From positions 3,610,001-3,674,000 of the forward strand of contig NZ_CP031727.1 in assembly GCF_008806955.1 (NCBI RefSeq): 64,000 nucleotides of DNA. Reading direction: 5' to 3'. The stretch is from Cellvibrio sp. KY-YJ-3 (lineage in GTDB: Bacteria; Pseudomonadota; Gammaproteobacteria; Pseudomonadales; Cellvibrionaceae). The notes under the pieces were generated by a model. The model was not told where the DNA came from, did not search any database, and saw only the letters and a program-made list of their open reading frames with translations. Below, in pieces: positions 19,653 through 28,589 of this stretch. Numbering within the stretch: position 1 is the stretch's first letter; each line of letters begins with the position of its first letter. The position numbers and the translations under genes were made by a program.

Positions 19653-21251
19653 ATGACTTCTGCAAAAAGCACCCCGAACACCAGCAAAAAAGCCACCCGC
19701 ACCAGTGATGAAAAAAAGAGCAAAGGAAGCACAAAAAATAATCTAATCCAGTTCTCCAGCAAGCTCGTTGAGCCCTTAAAACAGGGCACTGACTGCCTTG
19801 TAATCGGTTGTTATGAAGGGTTGAAACTAAATGCGGCGGGCAGTGCAATTAATGCAGCAGATGCGCAACAGTTAGAGAGCATTCTCAAGCGTGAAAACTT
19901 TCAAGGTAAAGTGGGGCAAACCCTGCTGTTGTTAAATCCGCAAGGTATTGCCGCTGCGCGGCTACTGGTGCTGGGATTAGGCGCAACCAAAGAAGGCAGT
20001 ATCAGCGGTGACAATTACCGCAAAGCGGTGCAAAAAATCGGCGATGCCTTACGCGCAACCACCTGCAGCGATTTAACCTTGGCACTCGCCGATGTGACGG
20101 TAATCAACCAAACTATCGAGTGGCAAGCACGCCAATTGGCGGAGCATTTGAGCCAGCTCGATTACCGCGCCGACAAACTGAAAAGCAAACCCGCTGAAGT
20201 CAGCCTGCAATTAAAGAAAGTTACCTTCGCCACAACCAAAGCGGATATTGTTGCAGCAAACAAAGGCTTGGCCCTGGGACAAGCAATTGCCAAGGGCGTA
20301 AATCTGGCGCGGGAACTCGGCGACTTGCCGGGCAATATCTGCACCCCAACCTACCTTGCCAGTGAAGCCAAACGCCTTGGTCGTAGCCACACCAAACTCA
20401 GTGTGAATGTTCTGGAAGAAAAACAACTCAAAGAATTGGGCATGGGCTCATTCTTGTCCGTCGCCGCAGGCAGCGATCAACCAGCAAAATTAATTGTTCT
20501 CGAATACAAAGGCAGCGTCAAAAAACAAGCGCCGGTAGCACTGGTGGGCAAAGGCATCACCTTTGACACCGGTGGTATTAGCCTCAAACCCGGCGCCGCG
20601 ATGGATGAAATGAAATACGATATGTGTGGCGCCGCCAGTGTGCTTGGTACATTCCAAACCCTGATCGATCTGGAATTGCCAATCAATGTGGTCGGTGTGA
20701 TCGCCGCCACTGAAAATATGCCCAGTGGCAACGCGACCAAACCAGGCGACATAGTTACCTCCATGTCCGGTCAAACCATCGAAATACTCAATACCGACGC
20801 CGAAGGCCGCTTGGTGCTGTGCGATGCACTCACCTATACGGAGCGTTTTAAACCCAAAGCTGTGGTTGATATCGCCACCCTCACCGGCGCCTGCGTAATC
20901 GCTCTGGGCAACCACGCAACTGGCCTGTTCAGCAATAGCGATGCGCTGGCCAAATCATTGCTCGCTGCCGGTGAAGAAGCCGCTGACCGCGCGTGGCATA
21001 TGCCGCTGTGGGATGAATACCAGAAACAACTGGATAGCAACTTTGCCGATATGGCTAACATTGGCGGGCGCGAAGCGGGCAGCGTAACGGCCGCTTGCTT
21101 CTTATCGCGCTTTGCCAAAAAGTTTGAGTGGGCACATTTGGATATCGCCGGCACGGCTTGGCGTTCCGGTGGAGCCAAAGGCGCTACCGGTCGCCCGGTA
21201 CCGCTACTGGTGCAATTTTTGTTGAACCAAATCGCTGCGAACAACGCTTAA
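19653..21251 (+). CDS. pepA: Leucyl aminopeptidase PepA (M17) with a basic N-terminal extension
   Basis: Two-metal cytosolic aminopeptidase; in E. coli PepA also binds DNA at Xer and carAB sites. The catalytic domain is complete: GKGITFDTGGISLKPG, MKYDMCGAASVLG and the signature NTDAEGRLVL. The 532-residue length exceeds E. coli PepA (503). The first 28 or so residues are a Lys/Ser/Thr-rich low-complexity tail before LIQFSSKLVEPL, and no internal ATG offers a shorter start. The RBS AAGGA sits 7 nt before the ATG. holC follows with no gap. Confidence 0.95.
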   Translation: MTSAKSTPNTSKKATRTSDEKKSKGSTKNNLIQFSSKLVEPLKQGTDCLVIGCYEGLKLNAAGSAINAADAQQLESILKRENFQGKVGQTLLLLNPQGIAAARLLVLGLGATKEGSISGDNYRKAVQKIGDALRATTCSDLTLALADVTVINQTIEWQARQLAEHLSQLDYRADKLKSKPAEVSLQLKKVTFATTKADIVAANKGLALGQAIAKGVNLARELGDLPGNICTPTYLASEAKRLGRSHTKLSVNVLEEKQLKELGMGSFLSVAAGSDQPAKLIVLEYKGSVKKQAPVALVGKGITFDTGGISLKPGAAMDEMKYDMCGAASVLGTFQTLIDLELPINVVGVIAATENMPSGNATKPGDIVTSMSGQTIEILNTDAEGRLVLCDALTYTERFKPKAVVDIATLTGACVIALGNHATGLFSNSDALAKSLLAAGEEAADRAWHMPLWDEYQKQLDSNFADMANIGGREAGSVTAACFLSRFAKKFEWAHLDIAGTAWRSGGAKGATGRPVPLLVQFLLNQIAANNA

Positions 21252-21671
21252 ATGACGCATATTGATTTTTATGTATTACCCGAAACAACCAGCGAAGCGC
21301 GCTGGTTGTTTGCATGTCGCCTGCTCGATAAAGTTCACCGCATGGGCATGCGCACACTTGTGGTAATGGATGATGAAGTTGAAGCGCAGCAGTTCGATGA
21401 GCTGCTGTGGACATTCAAACCCGAGAGTTTTATTCCACATCAACTGATCAACACGGGGAAACCTGCGCCGGTGGAAATTACCTTTAATGGTGACGCTGGA
21501 GATCATCAAGGTTTGTTGCTTAACTTGAGTAAAACTATACCGCCCTACTTTAGCCGTTTTGAGCGCTTGAGCGAGGTGGTGATTCAAGAGCCCCTGAGTT
21601 TACAAACCAGCCGCGAGCGTTTCGGTTTTTATAAACAGCGCGGCTATCCGATCGAAACCAGAAAGTTGTGA
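21252..21671 (+). CDS. holC: DNA polymerase III chi subunit HolC
   Basis: 139 residues. The chi subunit links the clamp loader to single-strand-binding protein. ARWLFACRLLDKVHRMGMRTLVVMDDEVEAQQFDELLWTF followed by FIPHQLI is the HolC pattern. The ATG directly abuts the pepA stop codon (TAAATG), so translation is coupled. The pepA-holC pairing is conserved in gammaproteobacteria. Confidence 0.93.
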   Translation: MTHIDFYVLPETTSEARWLFACRLLDKVHRMGMRTLVVMDDEVEAQQFDELLWTFKPESFIPHQLINTGKPAPVEITFNGDAGDHQGLLLNLSKTIPPYFSRFERLSEVVIQEPLSLQTSRERFGFYKQRGYPIETRKL

Positions 21672-21715
21672 TTACAACTTAATTTACCGGCACCGAGCAT
21701 CAGGTAAAAAATATC

Positions 21716-22333
21716 ATGGCCAACACCAATAAAACCAAAGCCGAGATTTTACAAGAACTGGAGTCCATTAAAGGGCTGCTGCTGGAAGAAGATCACATCC
21801 CTATTTTGCAGACAATTGATCCCGACTATCCGGATGAAGCGGCGGTATCAAACGCAACCAGCTACAACAATCCGTCCGTATTGCCGGGTCAAACGTCACT
21901 CTTTGAAGATGAGTTCCCGCATCAGCTGGATAGGCGCAGCGCAGGCTCTGACGACAACAAAATTTCATTCACCGATAAAACACCGGGGCCGGCCTCACAC
22001 CCAACGAATTATCGCCCCACGCTGGGCAACACAATTCATACCAGTGTTTCCCGTCCGCTGGCTAAAGCCAGCGGTGAAAATCCATTTCTACCAAAACATA
22101 TTCGCGAGCGCTTGCACGGTAATAATCCGCCCCCCTTGTTTGAATATGAAACAGCAAAAAAAATTGTAAATTCAACCAAAAACATTGCCAATAAAATGAA
22201 TAAACCACGGCAAATATTGGTGGATGAGGTAGTCAATGGTTTGATGCCGCAAATTGAAGCGGAATTACGTCACCGCTTGTTGGCCATGAGTGTAGAGGAC
22301 TTGGAAAAACTGTTACACGAAGAAGATGAATAA
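21716..22333 (+). CDS. Conserved hypothetical protein downstream of holC
   Basis: 205 residues, acidic and probably largely disordered in the middle (residues 50-110, rich in Asp, Pro, Ser and Thr). The N-terminal 25 residues form a possible helix (KAEILQELESIKGLLLEED). A short motif ENPFLPKHIRERL (about 120-132) and a helical C-terminus (LVDEVVNGLMPQIEAELRHRLLAMSVEDLEKLL) look conserved. As I recall, Pseudomonas has a similar protein between holC and valS. I cannot assign a function. valS does not follow here. Confidence 0.75.
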   Translation: MANTNKTKAEILQELESIKGLLLEEDHIPILQTIDPDYPDEAAVSNATSYNNPSVLPGQTSLFEDEFPHQLDRRSAGSDDNKISFTDKTPGPASHPTNYRPTLGNTIHTSVSRPLAKASGENPFLPKHIRERLHGNNPPPLFEYETAKKIVNSTKNIANKMNKPRQILVDEVVNGLMPQIEAELRHRLLAMSVEDLEKLLHEEDE

Positions 22334-22361
22334 AACACTCCATCTTCCTACTTTCAGCGAA

Positions 22362-23576
22362 TTACAACCGGGTCGGCGCTAACTCACGCGCTGACCTCAC
22401 CTTGCCAAATGCCCAAATAGCCAGAATCACCAACACCACGTTAACAATAAACACCTGGTGATAGCCAAAATAATCGGCCACTACCCCCACCAATAAACTG
22501 CTAAATAAATTGCCCATATGCGTGGTGTTGGTATAGAGCGCCGAAGCACCGCCAGAGCGGCCAGGCATAAGCTCCTGAATGACCGAGACACCCACACCAG
22601 CCAACAATCCAATAAAAATAGCGTTGAAAATTTGCAGTACAAACAAGTGCCACAGATCGGTAGCAACATAAACGCCCAGATACAAAAACAAGGCGGCAAC
22701 ACCTGCGCAGCGAATCAAATTCACCAACCGAAAACGGCTGGCGTAATGGCCCGCCAACAACATGAACGGCACCTCCAGGGCGGCAGTAGTGCCCATCACC
22801 CACCCCATCCATTGGGCGTCGATGTGTAAGTTATCTTTCAAATGTATTGGCAGGCTGATGAGGTATGCGTTGTTCACGCCCCACATCAACGAGAATGCAA
22901 CAACACAAAACCAGAGCGATTGTTTAATTGCAGGTGTTAAGGGCAGTAACATCACCTGCTCACCGGTGTGATCAATATGAGGTGCTTTTTTCGGCAAGCG
23001 CGGCAGGAGTTTAAAACTCACAATGCCCACCAATAGATACAGCCCTGCCGCCACCGAATAGCTCAGACTAAAACTGTAATAAGTTGCCAATAAAAAACCA
23101 GCTGGTGGCCCCGCAACCCAGGCAAATGCAATTTGTGCACGCATAATTGCGTTAAACAGCGGAATACGCTCGGGGGGAATTTCTGCCTCGGCATAATCCA
23201 GGCTGTAAGCCATAATTTGCGCGAAGGACACCATCGACAAACTGAATAAAAATATTGCCGTTACAGCAACCAGCCAATAGTTGCGCGACAGCGCAAATAC
23301 CACACAAGACACTGCCCCCAATACACAAAAACTGGCCACCAGCGGGCGCCGGTCTGCAAGCTTGTCGGACCAGTGCCCGATCCAATGGTTGTAGGCAATA
23401 CTGGCAAGCGCGATGCCGCCAAAAACGAGGCCAACCAACAGCGGGCGCACGCCAATCTCTTTCGCGAGAAAGAGACTAAAGGTTGGCAATACCAGCGCGC
23501 CCACAATACCCACAATGAAAAACAGCAGGTAAATACCCAGCGCAACAGGGCGAAACAAGGGAGAGGACACTATCAC
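22362..23576 (-). CDS. MFS sugar efflux transporter, SetA/SetB-like
   Basis: 404 residues with about 12 hydrophobic segments. LVFGGIALASIAYNHWIGHWSDKLADRRPL holds the loop 2-3 MFS motif, and IMRAQIAFAWVAGPPAGFLLATYY resembles the Set-family TM5 signature. E. coli SetA/SetB export sugars such as lactose, glucose and IPTG. The start appears to be a GTG at 23576. It converges on the holC operon. A role in exporting excess oligosaccharides would suit a polysaccharide degrader, but this is inference. Confidence 0.8.
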   Translation of the reverse strand: MIVSSPLFRPVALGIYLLFFIVGIVGALVLPTFSLFLAKEIGVRPLLVGLVFGGIALASIAYNHWIGHWSDKLADRRPLVASFCVLGAVSCVVFALSRNYWLVAVTAIFLFSLSMVSFAQIMAYSLDYAEAEIPPERIPLFNAIMRAQIAFAWVAGPPAGFLLATYYSFSLSYSVAAGLYLLVGIVSFKLLPRLPKKAPHIDHTGEQVMLLPLTPAIKQSLWFCVVAFSLMWGVNNAYLISLPIHLKDNLHIDAQWMGWVMGTTAALEVPFMLLAGHYASRFRLVNLIRCAGVAALFLYLGVYVATDLWHLFVLQIFNAIFIGLLAGVGVSVIQELMPGRSGGASALYTNTTHMGNLFSSLLVGVVADYFGYHQVFIVNVVLVILAIWAFGKVRSARELAPTRL

Positions 23577-23706
23577 GACCCAATGATCAGGAATGGATGC
23601 CTATAATAGCCGAAACCGGTTACGCGCCCTATGGTACAGACGGGATTTCCGGCGCGGATGGGGCGCTTTCTGTATAATCGCGCCACTCGTCGTTGAGGAT
23701 AAGACC

Positions 23707-24027
23707 ATGCACTGCATCAGTATTCAAATATCCCCCAAACATGCCCGCGAATTTGATCGCCGTGCATTGTTGGATCGTGTTCGCAGCATTCGCTCACCGG
23801 AAGTTGATGCCATTGAAGAAAAAGGCAAACTCTTTTTGAGTTTTAATTTTTTTACTGAATACCCTGCCCAGCTGTGGCAAGAGCTGCAGCAGGCACTTTA
23901 TTTAGATCAAATTTATGCGCCGCAAATCGCACCGGTATCCATCGTGATTTGCGAGGGTGAAACCGAAGATGACTGCCTGCTGTTGCACCATTTTAATCGC
24001 GACGAACCGCTCGATAGTTTTACCTAA
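23707..24027 (+). CDS. Small hypothetical protein
   Basis: 106 residues from the ATG at 23707, with GAGGAT as RBS at 7 nt. An upstream in-frame start at 23593 is less likely. The sequence MHCISIQISPKHAREFDRRAL and a later acidic region (CEGETEDDCLLLHHFNRDE) show no family I recognise. It precedes the RbgA-like GTPase by 30 bp and may share its transcript. Confidence 0.7.
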   Translation: MHCISIQISPKHAREFDRRALLDRVRSIRSPEVDAIEEKGKLFLSFNFFTEYPAQLWQELQQALYLDQIYAPQIAPVSIVICEGETEDDCLLLHHFNRDEPLDSFT

Positions 24028-24057
24028 GCCCCTACTCTTTTTAATTCCGAGTCATTC

Positions 24058-24996
24058 ATGTCAACAATTAATTGGTTCCCCGGCCATATGCACAAGGCCC
24101 GCAAAGAAATTGCGGAAGTCATGCCTCATGTGGATGTGGTGATAGAAGTTATCGACGCACGCATTCCTTTTTCCAGCGAGAACCCACTGGTGCCGAGTTT
24201 GCGCGGCGACACACCACTGATTAAATTACTCAACAAAGCCGATTTGGCCGACCCGGCAATTACCGCGCTGTGGGTGGAAAAAATGGAGCAGGAAAAAGGC
24301 GTAAAAGCCCTGCCCGTAAGCCAACAGCGCCCCGAGCAAATTCGCAACTTGCTAAATGTTTGCACCTCGCTAGTGAGCGAACGCCAACGTGAAGTGCGCC
24401 CGGCGCGGGTGATGATTATGGGTATTCCCAATGTCGGCAAATCCACCATCATCAATACCTTGGCAGGCCGTGTAATCGCCAAAACCGGTAACGAGGCGGG
24501 CGTGACCAAAGCCCAACAAAAAATAAAACTGGAGCACGGCATTCTGCTTACCGATACACCCGGATTTTTGTGGCCCAAATTATCACCACCTTCATGTGGT
24601 TATCGTTTGGCTATTACCGGTGCGATTAAAGATACCGTATTTGATTACGCAGACATCGCACTCTACGCCGCTGAATATTTATTAGCGGCCTATCCCGATG
24701 CGCTAAAAAAACGCTATGGATTAACCGAACTACCTGAATCAGATGTGGAGTTATTGGATGCTATCGGCGTAAAACGCGGCTGCACACGCAAAGGTGGCGG
24801 AGTGGAAATCCAAAAAGTCGCTTCGATTTTAATCACCGAATTGCGCGCGGGATTACTCGGACCGATCAGTTGGGAAACACCCGAGATGACGCAACTAGAA
24901 GTATTGCGTGCAAAAGAAGAGGATGAAAAAAAGCGAATCGAAAAAGAAGAAGCAGATCGTATTCGCCGCCTGAAAACGCGCAAAAATCGTCGCTAG
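24058..24996 (+). CDS. rbgA: Ribosome biogenesis GTPase YlqF/RbgA family
   Basis: 312 residues. The circularly permuted GTPase order is visible: G4 (LNKADLAD, near residue 59) comes before G1 (GIPNVGKSTIIN, near 122), and G3 follows as DTPGFLWP. The N-terminus INWFPGHMHKARKEI is the YlqF signature. Members act late in large-subunit assembly in Bacillus; the role in gammaproteobacteria is less well known. The C-terminal tail is highly charged (EEDEKKRIEKEEADRIRRLK). Confidence 0.88.
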   Translation: MSTINWFPGHMHKARKEIAEVMPHVDVVIEVIDARIPFSSENPLVPSLRGDTPLIKLLNKADLADPAITALWVEKMEQEKGVKALPVSQQRPEQIRNLLNVCTSLVSERQREVRPARVMIMGIPNVGKSTIINTLAGRVIAKTGNEAGVTKAQQKIKLEHGILLTDTPGFLWPKLSPPSCGYRLAITGAIKDTVFDYADIALYAAEYLLAAYPDALKKRYGLTELPESDVELLDAIGVKRGCTRKGGGVEIQKVASILITELRAGLLGPISWETPEMTQLEVLRAKEEDEKKRIEKEEADRIRRLKTRKNRR

Positions 24997-25011
24997 TATT
25001 GATTGTTATGG

Positions 25012-25031
25012 ATACCCGCGTACGCGGGTAT
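25012..25031. repeat. REP-like perfect palindrome between convergent genes
   Basis: ATACCCGCGT joined directly to ACGCGGGTAT, flanked by GG and GGCG. The motif (GGATACCCGC ... GCGGGTATGGCG) has the shape of REP-type intergenic repeats of proteobacteria. It lacks a T-run, so it is not a normal terminator. It sits between the ends of rbgA and the sugar dehydrogenase. Only one copy is visible in this window. Confidence 0.5.
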
Positions 25032-25063
25032 GGCGAAAATATATTCTCAAGTGCGTCACCACT

Positions 25064-27325
25064 TTATTGATCACAATTTTGCAGCCCACCAATCCACGCC
25101 GCTATAACCTCAACAGCCTCATCATCAACCAAATGTGATGCAAGTGGCGGCATTTGATTTGCGTCGCGCACCTTCATCCGCGCAAGCAAAACTGAACGCT
25201 CCGGTTCACCCGGTGCAATAATACGCGCATTATCGATTCCCAAATTTCCTGCCGTTGGTTGCACGTTGCATGCTTGTGTTGCGGCCAGTGCTGTGCTGTA
25301 ACGCAAATCCAAATTTACCGGCGTCGGCCCATCCACACTGTGGCAATTACTGCAGTTGCTATGTAAATAACTGCGCGCACGCTGTGCCAAGGTTGCAGCG
25401 CCATCAGCGAGTGCAAACAAAGTGTAGGCTCTGTGGGATTGAGTAATTGAGGAAGAAAACAAGCTGATGTGTGCGAGAGAATCTAATTGATGCGCAGTGA
25501 CGCTGCTCGCACTGTACAACATCGAATTATTTAACTGCACAGTTTCCAAACCCAACGCAAAGTTGGCCACTTGGGTGTGGCAAGTCAAACACTGCGCAGG
25601 GCTGGGATACTGCCACCGAATCCCCTCAACCGATTTCTCTTTACTGTCCATTAACAGTTGCGCATCGGTTTGATCATCGCGCCATTCGTAACTAAACCCC
25701 TGCCACCCCAGCTCGCTGCGGGCAAATAATCGCGTCTCGATAAAACGATTGTTCAATTTAAAGTGCTTCATTAAAACGCTGCCCACCGGAAACAAAAAAT
25801 CGCCGTTATTGGTAAGTTCTATTTTTGTATTATCAGGCAGCGAAAAATAGCGCTCTTTTTCAGCGCCATCTGACCATAAGGGGCTGGCTACGGAATAGGG
25901 AATCATCGCTGCTGCCGGCAATTGCGGATTGGTTGCATCCGCACAACCTGTTTCAGATAATCGCGTCGCCATTGTACCTGGCTGCAAAGTGCCGCCAATT
26001 ACTTGCATCTTAACAATTTGCGAACCTGCACCTGACTGACCTATAGCGTATAGCTCACCTTGGTTATCCTGTGCGAATGACACTACGCCACCGGGGGCAC
26101 TGCCATGTTCTTCAACAAGAATACTGCCGCCACTTTGCAACGTAATAGTTTGAATCGAATTTACGCAGTAATCAGTAAAAAAATATTTTCCGTAAGCTGC
26201 CGGAAATTGTGCGCCACGGTAGACATAGCCGCCTATCACCGAACAAACTCCAGTATTGTGATTAATAGATAACACAGGTTTCACTTTATTAGTTGTGGAG
26301 CAATTGCTGCGCCCGCTGTAACAAAAATCGCCCTCCATATCACCCCAGCCGTAATTGCCACCGACTGTTACCAAATTTACTTCTTCCCAGGCGCTTTGTC
26401 CGACATCACCCACCCACAGCTCATCGGTTTCCCGATCAAAACTAAAACGCCAGGGATTACGCAAACCATAAGCCCAAATTTCCGGTGCATCGCCAGTTGT
26501 CGCAAATGGATTATCGGCTGGAATTGCATAACTGCGGTTACTACTGGTGTTATCAACATCAATGCGCAATATTTTTCCCAGTAAATTTTGCGTGTTCTGA
26601 CCGTTTTGTTGTGGATCACCGCCGCTGCCGCCATCACCCGAGCCAATATATAAATAACCATCACTGCCAAATGCAATTTGGCCGCCATTGTGATTTGAAT
26701 AGGGTTGATTAAAACGCAACAAAATCACTTCAGAATCGGGATTAATGGTTCCATCGCTCGCGACTTCAAAACGCACCACTCGCGTTTCCATTTCGTTGCT
26801 GGAATTGCGCCCGATATAGTTGAAATAAACATAGCGATTGGTGGCAAATTGCGGATGAAATGCCATGCCGAGCAAACCAGTTTCACCACCAGAAAAATCC
26901 ACACGATCTTCAATATTAAGAATCTCTGTCAGGGTATCAACGCTTTCATTATTTTGAAATCGCACCACCCTGCCTGATTGGCGCGTGACATACCAATAAC
27001 TGTTGTCATCCGGGGCTTGAAGTAAATTAGTGGCGCTGGCGATATTAGGCAGAGAGGGAAATACCGCTTGCCAATGAATACTAATGGCCGTGCCAGAACT
27101 GACTGGCGACGGAGCAAGGCATGTAGCGTTGTCAGGCCTTACGGCCAAACCGGAAACAATACTGCTACTGGAATTTGATGCAACAGAGGAACTAATTGCA
27201 CTCGTCGGTGCTGGCGCACTACTGGTTGATGATGAAGGGGGATTACCCGAGCCCTTACTGCCGTCACAGGATATAAAAAGCACACAACTGGCTATAAGCA
27301 GCAAACTTTTTACGCAAGCCTTCAT
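25064..27325 (-). CDS. Lipoprotein fusing a GSDH-type sugar dehydrogenase to a diheme cytochrome c
   Basis: 753 residues from the ATG at 27325 (RBS GAGGTGA). The signal peptide ends at Cys20 (VLFISC) and is followed by a Ser/Pro-rich linker. Residues about 75-430 form a glucose/sorbosone-dehydrogenase six-bladed propeller (GLLGMAFHPQFATN, NHNGGQIAFGSDGYLYIGSGDGG, WAYGLRNPWRFSFD), the PQQ-dependent aldose dehydrogenase family. Residues about 460-753 resemble the SO2930-type diheme cytochrome (ASPLWSDGAEKERYF), with CLTCH at 579 and CSNCH at 658 and a QMPP Met-ligand motif. It probably oxidises sugars outside the inner membrane and passes electrons internally to heme. The substrate is unknown. 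Confidence 0.86.
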   Translation of the reverse strand: MKACVKSLLLIASCVLFISCDGSKGSGNPPSSSTSSAPAPTSAISSSVASNSSSSIVSGLAVRPDNATCLAPSPVSSGTAISIHWQAVFPSLPNIASATNLLQAPDDNSYWYVTRQSGRVVRFQNNESVDTLTEILNIEDRVDFSGGETGLLGMAFHPQFATNRYVYFNYIGRNSSNEMETRVVRFEVASDGTINPDSEVILLRFNQPYSNHNGGQIAFGSDGYLYIGSGDGGSGGDPQQNGQNTQNLLGKILRIDVDNTSSNRSYAIPADNPFATTGDAPEIWAYGLRNPWRFSFDRETDELWVGDVGQSAWEEVNLVTVGGNYGWGDMEGDFCYSGRSNCSTTNKVKPVLSINHNTGVCSVIGGYVYRGAQFPAAYGKYFFTDYCVNSIQTITLQSGGSILVEEHGSAPGGVVSFAQDNQGELYAIGQSGAGSQIVKMQVIGGTLQPGTMATRLSETGCADATNPQLPAAAMIPYSVASPLWSDGAEKERYFSLPDNTKIELTNNGDFLFPVGSVLMKHFKLNNRFIETRLFARSELGWQGFSYEWRDDQTDAQLLMDSKEKSVEGIRWQYPSPAQCLTCHTQVANFALGLETVQLNNSMLYSASSVTAHQLDSLAHISLFSSSITQSHRAYTLFALADGAATLAQRARSYLHSNCSNCHSVDGPTPVNLDLRYSTALAATQACNVQPTAGNLGIDNARIIAPGEPERSVLLARMKVRDANQMPPLASHLVDDEAVEVIAAWIGGLQNCDQ

Positions 27326-27422
27326 GGTTGTCACCTCGCAGTGCAATAAAAAAAGCGGCAGTGTTTAATCGCTTAATCATGCGCTTTATTACCCACGAAA
27401 GTGTGATTAATTGTTCACAAAC

Positions 27423-27455
27423 AAAAAAGCGAGCATCAATGATGCTCGCTTTTTT
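27423..27455 (-). terminator. Intrinsic terminator of the DUF4380 gene
   Basis: Stem AAAAAAGCGAGCATC / GATGCTCGCTTTTTT with a 3-nt AAT loop; it has a T-run in both directions. It lies between the DUF4380 stop codon and the start of the next minus-strand gene. Confidence 0.9.
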
Positions 27456-27495
27456 AAAATCTCATCGTGCTTTACCGCACCAATAACTGGTATTT

Positions 27496-28452
27496 TTAGT
27501 CGGCGCCAGACTGTAATAGATTGCGCACATAAGCCGCGAGGGCTTGTGGGGTGGGATTTTCAGCAAGGTCTGTCGGTAACTTTTTTACGTGCCAGGTCAC
27601 TGTCCAATCCAGATGCTGCCCAGGCTCAAGTGTAACCAAAGACGCCTGTTGTTTCATCTCAATAAAAATATGCTCGACATGGGCAAATATTTCTATTTCA
27701 CTTTCACCCTTGGCAGTTGTACCCGCAGGGCTGTCATTAAATTCTTTTACTAATAAATAACCTTGGTCAACATACGCCATCCAACCTTCTTTGCCATCTT
27801 GCATCATCTTGTGATGGTCGGTGCGAATTTTTTTCTTGTCGTAATCAAACCAGGTCAGCTCATCAATCATCTGCACATCCAACGGATAAAAAAGACCACT
27901 GGAAATTTCGCTGTCACCGCTCGGGAAAAATAAACTGCCAGAGGATGGCAGGCGCGTCACTTCCAACGGCGCTACATTCTTGCGTTCGGTGCTGTGATTG
28001 GCAATGCGATAGTCGATGGTAATCCGATCAACACCGCTAGGGCGGTAAGTTTTGGTGAATTGATAGCCGGTGCGTGGATCTATTTCGCTCATCAATACCA
28101 CACGATCTTCTTCGGTGGTTAAACGATAAGGTTTGTTGTCCAGCACATCAATGGGCGGCCAGCCCCAATCAGTTTGAGGGCTGGACCAGAGCACAGTGCC
28201 CCAGTCAGTCACCTTATCCAAATCGACAATGGGCACCAGTAACTCATGCCCTGCATATTTGAGCGACGAGATACGGCCACCAACTTTGGGCATTATTTCC
28301 AGCCGAACCTTACCCTGTTTGATCAGCAGGCGAGAGCCATCCTGTTTGCAAAAGTGAGGTAAATCTGCGGACTCCTCTTTACCTTTGCTGCACCCGGCCA
28401 CAGCCAAAAAGACTATGGCCAAACATGCGATCAGGGAATAGCGAATACTCAT
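27496..28452 (-). CDS. DUF4380-family lipoprotein
   Basis: 318 residues with a lipoprotein signal ending at Cys21 (LAVAGC). The body is beta-rich and begins LIKQGKVRLEIMPKVGGRISSLKYAGHELL, then WGWPPIDVLDNKPY; this is the DUF4380 pattern, related in fold to galactose mutarotases. It may bind or process carbohydrates at the envelope, but no member's activity is known to me. The preceding gene in transcription order is cnoX on the same strand, across a 137-bp gap. Confidence 0.8.
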   Translation of the reverse strand: MSIRYSLIACLAIVFLAVAGCSKGKEESADLPHFCKQDGSRLLIKQGKVRLEIMPKVGGRISSLKYAGHELLVPIVDLDKVTDWGTVLWSSPQTDWGWPPIDVLDNKPYRLTTEEDRVVLMSEIDPRTGYQFTKTYRPSGVDRITIDYRIANHSTERKNVAPLEVTRLPSSGSLFFPSGDSEISSGLFYPLDVQMIDELTWFDYDKKKIRTDHHKMMQDGKEGWMAYVDQGYLLVKEFNDSPAGTTAKGESEIEIFAHVEHIFIEMKQQASLVTLEPGQHLDWTVTWHVKKLPTDLAENPTPQALAAYVRNLLQSGAD

Positions 28453-28589
28453 TGTCTATCAAAATCCTCTAGCAGTAGCGCAACTGCTACCAAGGTCTAG
28501 CGCCACGCGGGCGGGGTTTTACAGTAATTTTACAGCCACCCCAGTGTACCTATTTTTTCCCGCAACAACCATTTAGAGGCAGGTAAAGC

